A stretch of 64,000 bases of DNA, from the NCBI GenBank assembly GCA_964598765.1, contig CAZRCZ010000017.1:49583-113582 (forward strand). Direction: 5' to 3'. The position numbers were made by a program, and so were the translations under genes. The DNA comes from CAZRCZ01 sp964598765 (lineage in GTDB: Bacteria; Sumerlaeota; Sumerlaeia; MVZB01; JAJFLK01). The notes under the pieces were generated by a model that was given only the letters and a program-made list of their open reading frames with translations, ran no database searches and was not told the origin of the DNA. Below are positions 34,608 through 43,515 of this stretch, piece by piece. Each line of letters begins with the position of its first letter. Position 1 is the first letter of the stretch.

Positions 34608-37600
34608 TTACCTGAGCGGATAAAGATCAATCCGCCGGAAATAGACCTCCGCGCCTTCGGATTGAATCAGGATTTTTCCGAGCTTCGGTTCGGCTTTCAC
34701 GCCATCATTGGTGACGTGGCCGTTGACGGTAATTTTGATTTTATCTTCGTCGCAAAGGACTTCAATCGTGTTCCATTCGCCGTGGGGATTTTCGATTTCG
34801 TTGGGACCGCGAAATCCGATTTCGTCCTTCCAAGGGTTTCTGCCCGGGCGATCAAATCGCCCTTCTTTTTTCGTTTCTCCGCCGACCGTCAGCGTCGCGC
34901 CGTCAATGACGATGATGTCCCCCGTGCCGCCCTCGATCATTTGGCACTCGATGGATTTCGGCCAGACCTTGTCCTCACCGACGGCGTGAAGCAGGACGCC
35001 GCTGTCGCGGGCGTTCAGCTTGCGCGGCTCCCAAGTTTGCTCACCCCATTTGAATTCGGCGACAAGACGATAATTCCGCGCTTCGGTCTTCGTGGCGAGA
35101 TAACCCCAATGCTGGCCGCTCACGCGCAAGAGGCCATCCTTCACCGTGAAAACTTTGTCGGGGTCGTTGCTCACGCCGAAATCTTTCAAATAGGAGTAAA
35201 ATCCGGTGAGGTCTTTGCCGTTGAAGAGCGGAATCCGCGTTTCTTGACGCGGTTTGGAGAGAAGCCATTGCTCGTCGTTTTGGGCTTGGAGAAACGCGAG
35301 CAAGTCGAGCAACTCGGACTGGGCGAGGCCGGTGTCCAAGCCTTCCGGCATCACCGATACCGTCGAAGGCTCGATGGATCGGATGGAGGATCGCGGAATC
35401 CGAGCTTGCGCGTCGGCTCCGGTGGCGAGGACGACCGCCTGCGAATCCTGCTCGCGGATCAAGCCTGAAAGCGTTTCCTTGGCGGTCTCGATTCGGAACG
35501 GCTCATAGCCGGGGACGAAGGTTTCGCTTGGGAAAATCAGCGATTCGAGCAAATCGCGTCCCGACCGAATCGCGCCAATGGTCGTCAAATCGGGACCGAG
35601 ATTGCCTCCCTCGTTGCCGATGGCGTGGCAACTGGCGCAACCCGCTTTTTTCCCGTAGAAAACCTGACGTCCGCGCCCGACGTCACCGCCGGAGAGAAGC
35701 GGTTCCAATTCAATTAGACGCCGCTCGCGCGATTCGCGCTCTTTCTTGATCCTTTCAAAAAGAGGTTGCGCGGCGAAGCGCACGCTTTCGGGATAATTCT
35801 TGAGCAACGCTTCGAGCCGCCCGCCGCCCAAGGCATTCACGTTGGCTGGGGATTGGAGAAGCGCGGTGACGAGCGCGGTTCCGACTTCGGTGTTCTGCGA
35901 TTCCCGGTATGCATCAAGCAATGCGGGCAAGGTCAGCGCGTCGGCCAGCGGGAGAGAACTTTGCGAAAGGCGAAGCAACCGCCTATCGTTGAGTCTTGTC
36001 TTTCCCAAGACCTGCGCCGATGAAAGCCGTCGTGTGGCAGGGGCGTCAGATTGGATTTGAGCTGTCAAAAAATCAAAGTTGTCCTCAATTGCCTTCGATT
36101 TGCGGTTTGAAATCGCGCCGAGCGCGACAATTCGGAAATCAGCCGATTGCGCTGGGTCCGAGGCCAGAGATTCCAGTTTCGAATCCAAGTCGGAAATTCC
36201 GCGCGCTCGGATCAATCCTACGGCGCGAATTTGCAACTGCGCGTCCTGAGCGCGAAGAAGAGCGCCGACCGCTTCGATCCAAGCCTTCGGCAAGTCCTTG
36301 AGCGAACTTCGCTCCATCACATCCATCAGCATCAACTGCTCTTCCATGGAGAGGTTGCGGTTCCCAAGAGCGTCGCCCATGAGGTTTTGGACTGCGGCAT
36401 CCGTGCAAAATGATACGAGAACGTCTCGAAGGGCTGTTAGTTCGGAAGCCGAAAGATTCGGCTCGGAGAGCCGACCCTGCAAAAAGTCAGCCACCATTTT
36501 AGACCAATCGGGATAATGGGAAACAACCCACAGGGCGGTCTTTCGCAAATCTTCGTCCTTTTCTTCAAGGAAGGGACGGACCTGCTCAGGTCTTAATGAA
36601 TGGGGGAGAGAACCCTGATCCAAGGAGATGAGGGCGGCTTTTCGTATTTTGGAGTTCCGACCATTGAGTGCTTTGGCCAAATCGAAGTAGAGACCCTGAA
36701 CCGAAGTCATGTCGTTCAGCGAGTTCAAAGCGTTGATGACGGAGTGTTCCACGAAGCGATCTTCCGCGCTTCCAGCGGCGACGAGAAGTGCTCCGGCACT
36801 GCTGGGATGACCGATTTGTCCCAAGGCCGTGGCCGCTTGGCGGCGAGCGGGCGGGACATCTTTCTTCACGATTTTCGACAACTGTCCGATCGCCTTTGAA
36901 TCTCTCTCCAATCCTACGCACCGCGCGGCGGCGATGCGGACTTGAAAATCGGAATCCTTAAGCGCGTCGCGGATCGCGACTTCGGCGCGGGAACCGCCGA
37001 TCCGATAAAGTCCCCAAACGGCGTTGCATCGGACGTCGGCGAATTTGTCGCGTCGCTGAATCTTTTCCAGAACGGAAATCGAATCCGCGCCCTTGGCGAC
37101 CAACAATTCCAACGCTTGATCCCGGACGGCAAAACGAGAATCGTGGAGGAAATTTGCCAATTCCTCCGCGGAGCGAGATTCGAGTTTGAGAGCGTGGCCG
37201 CGCGGATCGGCGATCGGTTTGGCTCCGGCCTTCCGCACCCGATAAATCGCCCCGCGAAAATCGGGCTTGGAGATTTTCGAAAGGGGACAAGCATCCACAT
37301 ACCAGCCGCCGGTATCCAGAACCAGCAAACTTCCGTCGACGTCTTCCAGAACATCGGTCGCATGAAAATCGGGATCGGACGAAACAAGAAAATCGGAATC
37401 CTCGGTTTGGAACGTCGCGCGGTCGCGGTGGAGAATATGCCGTTGAACGCGATGCGGATTGAATTGCGCGCTGAAAAGATTTCCCTCGTATTCCGCGCCG
37501 AATCCGTCACCGCGATAGCGCATCAACCCCGCCGGAGCTATTCGCGCGAACTTCGTCATGACCGGCATGAAATCGCCCGTGCGCGTGAATTCGCTCACGC

Positions 37601-38396
37601 ATTCGTGCGGTTTGGAATAAACGCCTCCCTCGACCCAGTGCATCAGCGCGTCGCGCTGGCCGTTTTTTGGATCGGTGAAATAAGTCATCGTGCCGATCGT
37701 TTCGCCGGCGGGAGTGAAGATCAGCTCGACCGGATTATCGAATCCTCCGCCGCAGACGCGCTCCAAATGCGTTCCGTCCGGTTTGCAACGCCAAATCCGC
37801 GCGGCGAGACCTTCCAGCGTTTCCCCGTCCTTGGTTTGGATTTTGTAACCATGTCGTCCGTGCGTGAGATACATCCAGCCGTCGGGACCGAGGAAGGGAC
37901 CGTGAAGACTTGCGGTGTTCTTAACATTCCAACCGGTGAGGATCACCTCGCGCCGATCCGCGACCCCGTCGCCGTCGGTGTCGTCGAGGCGGACAAAATC
38001 GGGAGCCGAGGCGACGTAGAGACTTCCCCGATACCACTGAACTCCCATGGGAAGACTGAGCTTATCGGCGAAAACGCTTGCTCGGTCGAAGACGCCGTCG
38101 CCATCCGTGTCCTCAAGAAGTCGAATCCGACATTCCGGATTCTTAGCCATCGCCTCGCCGTTGACGTTCATGCCGGAGGATTCGGCGACGAAGAGCCGAC
38201 CCCGTTCGTCGAATGCCGCGCACATGGGATAGGAAACCAGATCGGCAGGGGCGGCTTGTTCCACGACGAACCCATCGGGAACGCGGATTGCCGAAAGGCC
38301 GGTTGGGGATTCCGAAAATCCCGAAACAGGACAACGCGCGCCGTAGAGGACGACGATTAGTCCTTGAATAAAAGTTTTGGAAAATCGAAGTCGCAC
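34608..38396 (-). CDS. PVC-type secreted propeller-HEAT-cytochrome c-DUF1080 protein
   Basis: 1,262 residues from GTG 38396. A signal sequence is followed by a membrane-bound-dehydrogenase-like beta-propeller (about 35-390; IRLLEDTDGDGVFDRASVFA, LDDTDGDGVADR), HEAT-like helical repeats (about 420-900; VRIAAARCVG, ARRQAATALGQIG), one cytochrome c domain with CASCHAIGNEGGNLGPDL (haem Cys-x-x-Cys-His), and a C-terminal DUF1080/3-keto-disaccharide hydrolase domain (about 1075-1262; IPLFNGKDLTGF). This combination is characteristic of Planctomycetes and Verrucomicrobia and is thought to serve glycan oxidation and degradation in the periplasm. DUF1080 is often a separate protein; here it is fused. 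The esterase gene lies directly upstream (9 bases). Confidence 0.93.
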   Translation of the reverse strand: MRLRFSKTFIQGLIVVLYGARCPVSGFSESPTGLSAIRVPDGFVVEQAAPADLVSYPMCAAFDERGRLFVAESSGMNVNGEAMAKNPECRIRLLEDTDGDGVFDRASVFADKLSLPMGVQWYRGSLYVASAPDFVRLDDTDGDGVADRREVILTGWNVKNTASLHGPFLGPDGWMYLTHGRHGYKIQTKDGETLEGLAARIWRCKPDGTHLERVCGGGFDNPVELIFTPAGETIGTMTYFTDPKNGQRDALMHWVEGGVYSKPHECVSEFTRTGDFMPVMTKFARIAPAGLMRYRGDGFGAEYEGNLFSAQFNPHRVQRHILHRDRATFQTEDSDFLVSSDPDFHATDVLEDVDGSLLVLDTGGWYVDACPLSKISKPDFRGAIYRVRKAGAKPIADPRGHALKLESRSAEELANFLHDSRFAVRDQALELLVAKGADSISVLEKIQRRDKFADVRCNAVWGLYRIGGSRAEVAIRDALKDSDFQVRIAAARCVGLERDSKAIGQLSKIVKKDVPPARRQAATALGQIGHPSSAGALLVAAGSAEDRFVEHSVINALNSLNDMTSVQGLYFDLAKALNGRNSKIRKAALISLDQGSLPHSLRPEQVRPFLEEKDEDLRKTALWVVSHYPDWSKMVADFLQGRLSEPNLSASELTALRDVLVSFCTDAAVQNLMGDALGNRNLSMEEQLMLMDVMERSSLKDLPKAWIEAVGALLRAQDAQLQIRAVGLIRARGISDLDSKLESLASDPAQSADFRIVALGAISNRKSKAIEDNFDFLTAQIQSDAPATRRLSSAQVLGKTRLNDRRLLRLSQSSLPLADALTLPALLDAYRESQNTEVGTALVTALLQSPANVNALGGGRLEALLKNYPESVRFAAQPLFERIKKERESRERRLIELEPLLSGGDVGRGRQVFYGKKAGCASCHAIGNEGGNLGPDLTTIGAIRSGRDLLESLIFPSETFVPGYEPFRIETAKETLSGLIREQDSQAVVLATGADAQARIPRSSIRSIEPSTVSVMPEGLDTGLAQSELLDLLAFLQAQNDEQWLLSKPRQETRIPLFNGKDLTGFYSYLKDFGVSNDPDKVFTVKDGLLRVSGQHWGYLATKTEARNYRLVAEFKWGEQTWEPRKLNARDSGVLLHAVGEDKVWPKSIECQMIEGGTGDIIVIDGATLTVGGETKKEGRFDRPGRNPWKDEIGFRGPNEIENPHGEWNTIEVLCDEDKIKITVNGHVTNDGVKAEPKLGKILIQSEGAEVYFRRIDLYPLR

Positions 38397-38405
38397 GAAT
38401 CTACT

Positions 38406-39929
38406 TCACCGCTTAAGCAACCAATCCACCGCGTCGGGCAGTGTCGCGGCCAGAATCAAGGAATGACCGTAGTATTTAACGACGCGAAGCTCCACCGGCA
38501 ACCCCGCATCCTTCGCCTTCTGCGCGGCTTCCTGCAATTTCAACGTCGGGACAATCGTGTCGAGTTCGCCGGTAATGGCAAGAGTCGGCGGCAATTTGCC
38601 TTCGGCCGAATTAAACGCTCCGCCTCCAACGCAACAAACCGCGCGGATTTTATCGGCGCGCTGGCGGGCAAGGTTCGACGCGGTTCCCGCGCCCATCGAG
38701 TGTCCGATCAGATAAACTCGCTTGGCGTCAATCGGATATTCCTGACCAAGAATTTCGATCAGGCGATCCAGATTTGCCGGATCATCGGAAAACTGCTTGG
38801 TGGCTGGAGAAACGGCGATAAACTTTTTCTCGTCGGCGAGTTTCTTGAGCAATCCCGCGCCGCAATGATCCATGAAATAATTTTCATTCGCGCCCGCGCC
38901 GTGGAGCGCGATGACCAACGGCAACGGCTCCGAATCTTTTGCCGGTTGCGGTGAGTAAAGCCGAAAGGGAATCGTTTGATCGCCGACCTTCAGAACGCGC
39001 CAATAATCGCCGAGGCGGTGGGCATAAGGATCATTCCCTTCGGCCAGTGCCTTGATTTCCTCGTCGAGTTCGGCGGTTAATTCGTTGAAATCAAACTTGG
39101 CCGGAGGTGTACCGGCGTTCGGAGGGGCGGAAGGGAGAAGCTCGTTTCGCGCCCGGCAGACGGCCAACGCCTGCTCCATGATCGGCGACTGGGGCTTGAT
39201 TTCAGCGAGATGTTTCTCATTTTCGCTTCGGACGTCATTCAACGGCCGCGGAACGATCAACCAGCGGCCTAGTGTGACACGGAAACCGTCAGGACATTCG
39301 ATCTCGACGTCGAACATGCCGGGCGAAACATCGTTGGCGAAGATCGTAATGAGTTCATTGATCTCCGTTCCGGACGCGACTTTCACGTTGAATTCTTTAT
39401 CCATTGCGAGGGATCCATTGGCGGCGCGCGCCACGAGTTTGTATTCGAAGGTTGTCGGATTGGACACGGGCGCGGGAACCATGGAAATCACACGCGGCGA
39501 CAAGGCAACGCTGAAAGCCACGTAGGTCCAGATCGCCGGTTGTTCCGTGATCTTGAGCGAAGTCGCCATGGCGTAAGCAGGCGAAGCGGACGCGCCCGGA
39601 ATCAATGAAGCCGTTAATTCGTTTATGTTTTTTACCGCATCAACAAGCTTCCCGCCCAGCATGAAACCAATCGCGCGATCATACGCCTGATTGACCTCGG
39701 CAATTTTTTCCGCGCTCGGAGGATGGGCTTGGTAAGCCTGCTCAAACCGGAGGTGCGCCACAGCCCAATCGTTGCGGTTGACGTCGGGCTCGGCGAAGAT
39801 TGGCGCGCCGAGCAATATGAAAAGAAATTCACCACAGAGGCACAGAGACACAGAGATTTTCGCGCGCCAACGCGCGAAATATCTTCTCTGTGCCTCTGTG
39901 TCTCCGTGGTTTTCTTTTATGCCGTCCAT
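38406..39929 (-). CDS. Secreted alpha/beta-hydrolase (PHB-depolymerase/esterase type)
   Basis: 507 residues from ATG 39929, which overlaps the end of hemH by 13 bases. Residues about 25-47 (ISVSLCLCGEFLFILLGAP) form the hydrophobic core of a signal peptide cleaved near IFAEP, and are coded by a palindromic repeat (39822-39919). A 250-residue N-terminal region with beta-rich segments precedes the hydrolase domain: oxyanion HGAGANENYF, nucleophile Ser in LIGHSMGAGTAS, Asp in GELDTIVP and His in YYGHSLI. It would cleave esters or similar bonds in the periplasm. The gene lies 9 bases upstream of the PVC-type protein and is probably in one transcript with it. Confidence 0.87.
   Translation of the reverse strand: MDGIKENHGDTEAQRRYFARWRAKISVSLCLCGEFLFILLGAPIFAEPDVNRNDWAVAHLRFEQAYQAHPPSAEKIAEVNQAYDRAIGFMLGGKLVDAVKNINELTASLIPGASASPAYAMATSLKITEQPAIWTYVAFSVALSPRVISMVPAPVSNPTTFEYKLVARAANGSLAMDKEFNVKVASGTEINELITIFANDVSPGMFDVEIECPDGFRVTLGRWLIVPRPLNDVRSENEKHLAEIKPQSPIMEQALAVCRARNELLPSAPPNAGTPPAKFDFNELTAELDEEIKALAEGNDPYAHRLGDYWRVLKVGDQTIPFRLYSPQPAKDSEPLPLVIALHGAGANENYFMDHCGAGLLKKLADEKKFIAVSPATKQFSDDPANLDRLIEILGQEYPIDAKRVYLIGHSMGAGTASNLARQRADKIRAVCCVGGGAFNSAEGKLPPTLAITGELDTIVPTLKLQEAAQKAKDAGLPVELRVVKYYGHSLILAATLPDAVDWLLKR
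39822..39919. repeat. Near-perfect palindrome of CACAGAG words inside the esterase reading frame
   Basis: The left arm ACCACAGAGGCACAGAGACA (39831-39850) and the following CAGAGATTTTCGCGCG match the reverse complement of CGCGCGAAATATCTTCTCTG followed by TGCCTCTGTGTCTCCGTGGT (39871-39910), around a CCAA centre. It spans the hemH stop and the first 25-35 codons of the esterase gene without adding a stop codon. Confidence 0.9.
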
Positions 39930-40957
39930 TTTTTCAGAACCTGAATCCATGCCGGATGCTCGTTCAAACACGGAATATATCGAAAATCCTCGCCTCCGGC
40001 GTTCAAAAACGTCTTGCGCCCGCGAATCTCGATTTCCTCCAAGGTTTCGAGGCAATCCGAAACAAACGCCGGACAGATCACGCGCAACTTTTTTACTCCC
40101 GACCGCGCCAGCCGTTCAAGCTCAAGATCGGTGTAAGGCTTGAGCCACGGCTCGCGCCCCAACCGCGATTGAAACGTGACCGAGTATTTTCCCTCCGGAA
40201 TTTGCGCCTTCTGGACGAACGCCCCCGTTGTCTCGAAAACCTGATGCCGATAACAAGTTGCGTGGGCGGGCGAGGGAAGCGAACAGCAATTTTCCCTCGT
40301 GAGGCAATGCGATCCCGTCGGATCGGCTTTGCGCATGTGCCGTTCCGGAAGCCCGTGATAACTGAAAAGGAGATGATCGTAATCATCGCGCAAATGCGGC
40401 AGGGCGCTTTCAACCAACGCTCCGATGTAATCCAGATCGTTGTAGAACGGCGGATGAGTTCTTAGCGGAATTTTGCAATCGAGCCGCTTCAAGGCGTCTT
40501 GCGTCGCCACGACCGCCGTCTCGTAACTCGACATTGCGTAATGCGGATAAAGCGGAATCAATAAAATCTCACCGAGCGATTCGCCGCTTTGTTTAAGAAG
40601 TGATCGCACCGCGCTCAGGATCGAAGGTTCGCCATAGCGCATTCCCAACGCCACCGGAGCGGCGATTTCCTTTTGGAGAAGTTCCCGCGTGTTGCGGCTG
40701 ATGACCAGCAACGGCGATCCTTCCTTGCGCCAAATCGCCCGATACGCCTCGGCGGTCGTCTTGGGTCGAAAGGGAAGAATCAGACACGAAACAACAAATT
40801 TCCGAATGAGCCAAGGCGTGTCCAGCACCCGCCCGTCCATCAAGAATTCATGGAGATACTTCCGCACGTCCCCGACCGACGGCGATTCCGGCGAGCCGAG
40901 GTTGACGAGGAGAATTCCCTTGGCAGTTTTGCCCGAAGACTTATGTTCGGTCATCAT
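39917..40957 (-). CDS. hemH: Ferrochelatase with a four-cysteine insert
   Basis: 346 residues. It inserts ferrous iron into protoporphyrin IX (or coproporphyrin III). Family marks are LLVNLGSPESP, the catalytic His201 in SYHGLP and the acidic patch SDCLETLEEI (about 300-309). After RKADP come Cys218, Cys224, Cys225 and Cys235 (GSHCLTRENCCSLPSPAHATC), an internal Cys-rich segment like that of [2Fe-2S] cluster-containing bacterial ferrochelatases. Two adjacent ATGs start the gene; the ribosome site is weak. Its stop lies inside the esterase reading frame, so translation may be coupled. Haem need fits the cytochromes in this window. No other hem gene is nearby. Confidence 0.95.
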   Translation of the reverse strand: MMTEHKSSGKTAKGILLVNLGSPESPSVGDVRKYLHEFLMDGRVLDTPWLIRKFVVSCLILPFRPKTTAEAYRAIWRKEGSPLLVISRNTRELLQKEIAAPVALGMRYGEPSILSAVRSLLKQSGESLGEILLIPLYPHYAMSSYETAVVATQDALKRLDCKIPLRTHPPFYNDLDYIGALVESALPHLRDDYDHLLFSYHGLPERHMRKADPTGSHCLTRENCCSLPSPAHATCYRHQVFETTGAFVQKAQIPEGKYSVTFQSRLGREPWLKPYTDLELERLARSGVKKLRVICPAFVSDCLETLEEIEIRGRKTFLNAGGEDFRYIPCLNEHPAWIQVLKKWTA

Positions 40958-40978
40958 ATCACTTCGTTTCGACCACCA

Positions 40979-41203
40979 TTACAAAAGATTGCGAAATTCT
41001 TCTTCGGTGAGTTTCGCCTGTTTAATGATCGCCTTCATCGTTCCGCGCGGAAGATCGGCGCAATGCATGGGCACGCAGACCATCAACTTCCTCGCCTCGT
41101 GATGAAACCAAAGATGACTTCCTCTTTGGTGATGTTCAATGAAACCGGCCCGTTTGAGCGCGGATGCCATTTCTTTGGCCGTCAGGGCTGGGAGCCGGGT
41201 CAT
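40979..41203 (-). CDS. hicA: HicA-family toxin (intact)
   Basis: 74 residues from ATG 41203, which overlaps the hicB stop as ATGA; the longer open frame upstream lies inside hicB. The sequence follows HicA: LPALTAKEMASALKRAGFIE, then HHQRGSHLWFHHE with the catalytic His in GSHLWF. HicA is a small double-stranded RNA-binding-fold mRNA interferase. It lies 21 bases upstream of hemH on the same strand, so it could be cotranscribed with it. Compare the broken hicA at 43305-43502. Confidence 0.92.
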   Translation of the reverse strand: MTRLPALTAKEMASALKRAGFIEHHQRGSHLWFHHEARKLMVCVPMHCADLPRGTMKAIIKQAKLTEEEFRNLL

Positions 41204-41448
41204 ACCGGCGCGCCATGGACGATTTGGATCAACGCATCCACGGAAGTTTGCGGGGGCGTCTCTTCCGGGATGGGCAAACCCGCCTTTTCCAATGCCTCTA
41301 GGTGTCCCTGAACGCACTCATTCGCCATTTCAATCGCGTGGGTGAGGTCACGGCCCCACGTCACGCATCCGGGCAACGCGGGAACCGTCACCGTAAATCC
41401 CCCCTCCGGTTCGGGTTCAAGATGAATGGTGTAAGAGAAAATCTTCAC
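41200..41448 (-). CDS. hicB: HicB-family antitoxin
   Basis: 82 residues from GTG 41448. The partial RNase H-like fold of HicB is evident in YTIHLEPEPEGGFTVTVPAL followed by PGCVTWGRDLTHAIEMANEC. No DNA-binding tail (ribbon-helix-helix or HTH) is present, as in short HicB proteins. The antitoxin gene precedes the toxin gene, with a 4-base overlap that couples their translation. Confidence 0.9.
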   Translation of the reverse strand: MKIFSYTIHLEPEPEGGFTVTVPALPGCVTWGRDLTHAIEMANECVQGHLEALEKAGLPIPEETPPQTSVDALIQIVHGAPV

Positions 41449-41515
41449 AACGTCAATCTAGCATGGGGCGCGGCTCTGCGGAAAAGAAAAATCGTCTCGC
41501 GGACCGAGCAATAGA

Positions 41516-42967
41516 TCACTTCAATTTTCCGATCCGCTTCCCCTCATCGTGGAGTTTCCAAGTTCCATCCTCTTGCGGTTCGGCGGGCGTCAAAATCAAT
41601 CCCGTTCCGTTCTTCTCGTATTTGAAAATCCCCGAGGACTGGGAACTCATGTCCGGAACATAGGTCACCACGGTGATCGCGTCGCCGAACGGTCCCTTCC
41701 ACAGCCGATAATAGTCGTGAAATTAGGGATTGGCCTTGCCGAGAAGCGATCCGCTCTTGTCTTTGACCGACCATAGGAAGAGACCATCCTTGGTGAATTC
41801 CGCCTCCTGAGTCCATCCCTCTTCCGGGATTTGAATTAACCACGTTCCCTTCAGGTCATAGGCGGAAAATTGCGCTGGTTTTAAGAAGACCCATTCCATG
41901 TAGACTGGATCTTGCGGCGATAGTGGGGTGGAAAGAATTAGTTTCTCTTCCTTGTCCTCCCAATGATAACTGAATTCGAGTTTTGGAAGGGATGAAGACT
42001 CGGTGGAAATCGAGATAAGGTCGCCCGAAAGCTCATACTTGCGATCAAAATCTTTGCCGGCCATCGTCATCTTGAGTTTCACCTTGTTCTTACCCTCAAA
42101 AATCATGACGTCAAACGGCGAAGGCGAGGCCGCAAGGATAGGCGACTTCGACGTATAGGCATAACGCCATTCGCCGACGGGCGGCTTGCCGGCCGGCGCG
42201 TCCGGACGCGGTTTGGCGCCCTCTTTTTCATAGATAAAGTGTATTGTTGGATCGCCTTCCTCGGAATTTGTGACTCGCGGATCCTCGGTGATGTCCAACC
42301 TTCCGTGATCGTCAATGTGCCCCGTGCGTTTACCCTCTTCGCCATTGGCCGCATCCCTCAAGATGATGGAGTATATACCGTTCGAATAAGTCCAAGTTCC
42401 CTTCATTTTGTCTTTCGGATCCCACTCATCCGACATGACGTAGCTATGATTTTTTTCGAAATTCATATGCGTCCCCGCGATCATTCCCATGCCCTTCCAT
42501 TTTCCGAGGATTGTATCTTCGGATGGCATCTGAGCAGAAGTTGAACCCTCTGATCTTGGATTCGATGAAGGCGGCTTTTTTTCATCTTGTGGGTGCGGCG
42601 TCGGAGGGCTGGGTCCCGAAATTTCAAAAAAATACTGGACCGAAGGATCCTCGTCTTCGGTTATGATTAATCGGCCTTGGCCGTCAATTTGCCCTGTGCC
42701 TTTATTTTCCCTACCCGAATCCTTATCCTGCATAATTATTGCATACTTCCCATCCGAATACGTCCAAGTTCCCATCACGGAGTCCTTGGGGTGGGTGTCG
42801 TCTCCGTAGATCCGGCAGGCGTGATCCTTTTCAAATTCAAACCGCACCTCCGCGCCTGCCCCCGTGCCCTTCCATTTGCCAATGATCGCATCCTCAGAAT
42901 TGTCTGCCGCCAACGTGCACTCGGCCAACAAGACGGCGGCGAAAACAAAAAAAACCAGACGGTTCAT
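41516..42967 (-). pseudogene. Secreted two-repeat lipocalin-like protein with in-frame TAA
   Basis: From ATG 42967 (AGGAGG 8 bases upstream) the frame codes a signal peptide, then two related domains starting EDAIIGKWKGTG and EDTILGKWKGMG, each with GTWTYS and a 'TG.ID..GRL.ITED' strand, separated by a Pro-rich linker, and a third region with GEWRYAY and KGTWLIQIPEEG. At 41725-41723 a TAA follows GSLLGKANP, yet the same frame continues with 68 protein-like codons (FHDYYRLWKGPFGDAITVV, SGIFKYEKNGTGLILTP, EDGTWKLHDEGKRIGKLK) to TGA 41518. This tail repeats the domain's own vocabulary, so a Tyr codon probably became TAA. The truncated 414-residue form may still be made. Function unknown. Confidence 0.8.
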
Positions 42968-43065
42968 TGGAGACCTCCTGAATGAGATTTAAGGTTCATG
43001 CGAGATCGCTGGAGTTGATAATCCAGTTTCCAACTTGCCGAAGACAAAGGACAAATGACTTTTTC

Positions 43066-43308
43066 TCATTCCCCCATGCCTTGCAAAGCATTGACGAATT
43101 CCCTACCGGACTTTGGAGGGGGAAGTGAACGCCCCTCTTTTTCATAAATCCGAATGTTTTCCTCGACGATCTCGCAGAGCTCGTCGAAAACCGCGCGGGC
43201 GTCGGTTCCGTGGCAACCGCCGTAAAAGAGTTCGGGACAGCTACCGATGAAGCACCGATCCTCATCGGACCACTCCACGATCTTGACGTATTTGTCGCCC
43301 CGGCTCAT
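43066..43308 (-). CDS. HicB-like antitoxin beside a broken hicA
   Basis: 80 residues. KYVKIVEWSDEDRCFIGSCP followed by ELFYGGCHGTDARAVFDELCEI matches the HicB fold, and the C-terminal part (GRSLPPPKSGREF) is the usual tail. ATG 43308 overlaps the stop of the hicA reading frame as ATGA. It is intact while its toxin carries a nonsense codon, the state expected of a decaying toxin-antitoxin locus. Order here is toxin then antitoxin, the reverse of the pair at 41 kb, so the two loci are of different HicAB subtypes. Confidence 0.83.
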   Translation of the reverse strand: MSRGDKYVKIVEWSDEDRCFIGSCPELFYGGCHGTDARAVFDELCEIVEENIRIYEKEGRSLPPPKSGREFVNALQGMGE

Positions 43309-43502
43309 TGCTTCGACTCCTTTATCGCCATCCTAACCGCCTTCTCCTGATAATGCAAAGCGTCATCGCCTTCTTTGCCGGAGACCGTGATCGGTTTTCA
43401 GAGCTTTGGATGGACGAAATTCCGATGGCTACCCTTGCTACCTCGATTCGCAAATCCGGCCGCCTTCAATTCGCGGATGAGGTCGCGCACCTTGGGCGGC
43501 AT
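43305..43502 (-). pseudogene. HicA-like toxin with in-frame TGA
   Basis: From ATG 43502 (AAGGA sequences upstream) the frame reads MPPKVRDLIRELKAAGFANR, GSKGSHRNFVHPKL, then TGA at 43400-43398. The same frame continues KPITVSGKEGDDALHYQEKA, VRMAIKESKQ to TGA 43307-43305. HicA proteins normally read HPK-x-SKP(I/V)T(I/V)SG here, so the TGA replaces the Ser codon (TCA to TGA, one base). The catalytic His in GSHRNF lies before the stop, but the truncated 34-residue product lacks the last strand and helix. It lies 13 bases after the acylase stop. A sequencing error is the main alternative. Confidence 0.88.
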
Positions 43503-43515
43503 GTTCCTTGGTCCT

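Noticed and set aside
43305..43502. TGA read as an amino acid (recoded stop)
   Set aside because: TGA is the normal stop of many genes here (for example the beta-helix gene, leuC and lptC), and nearby lesions include TAA and a frameshift, so decay or sequence error is simpler.
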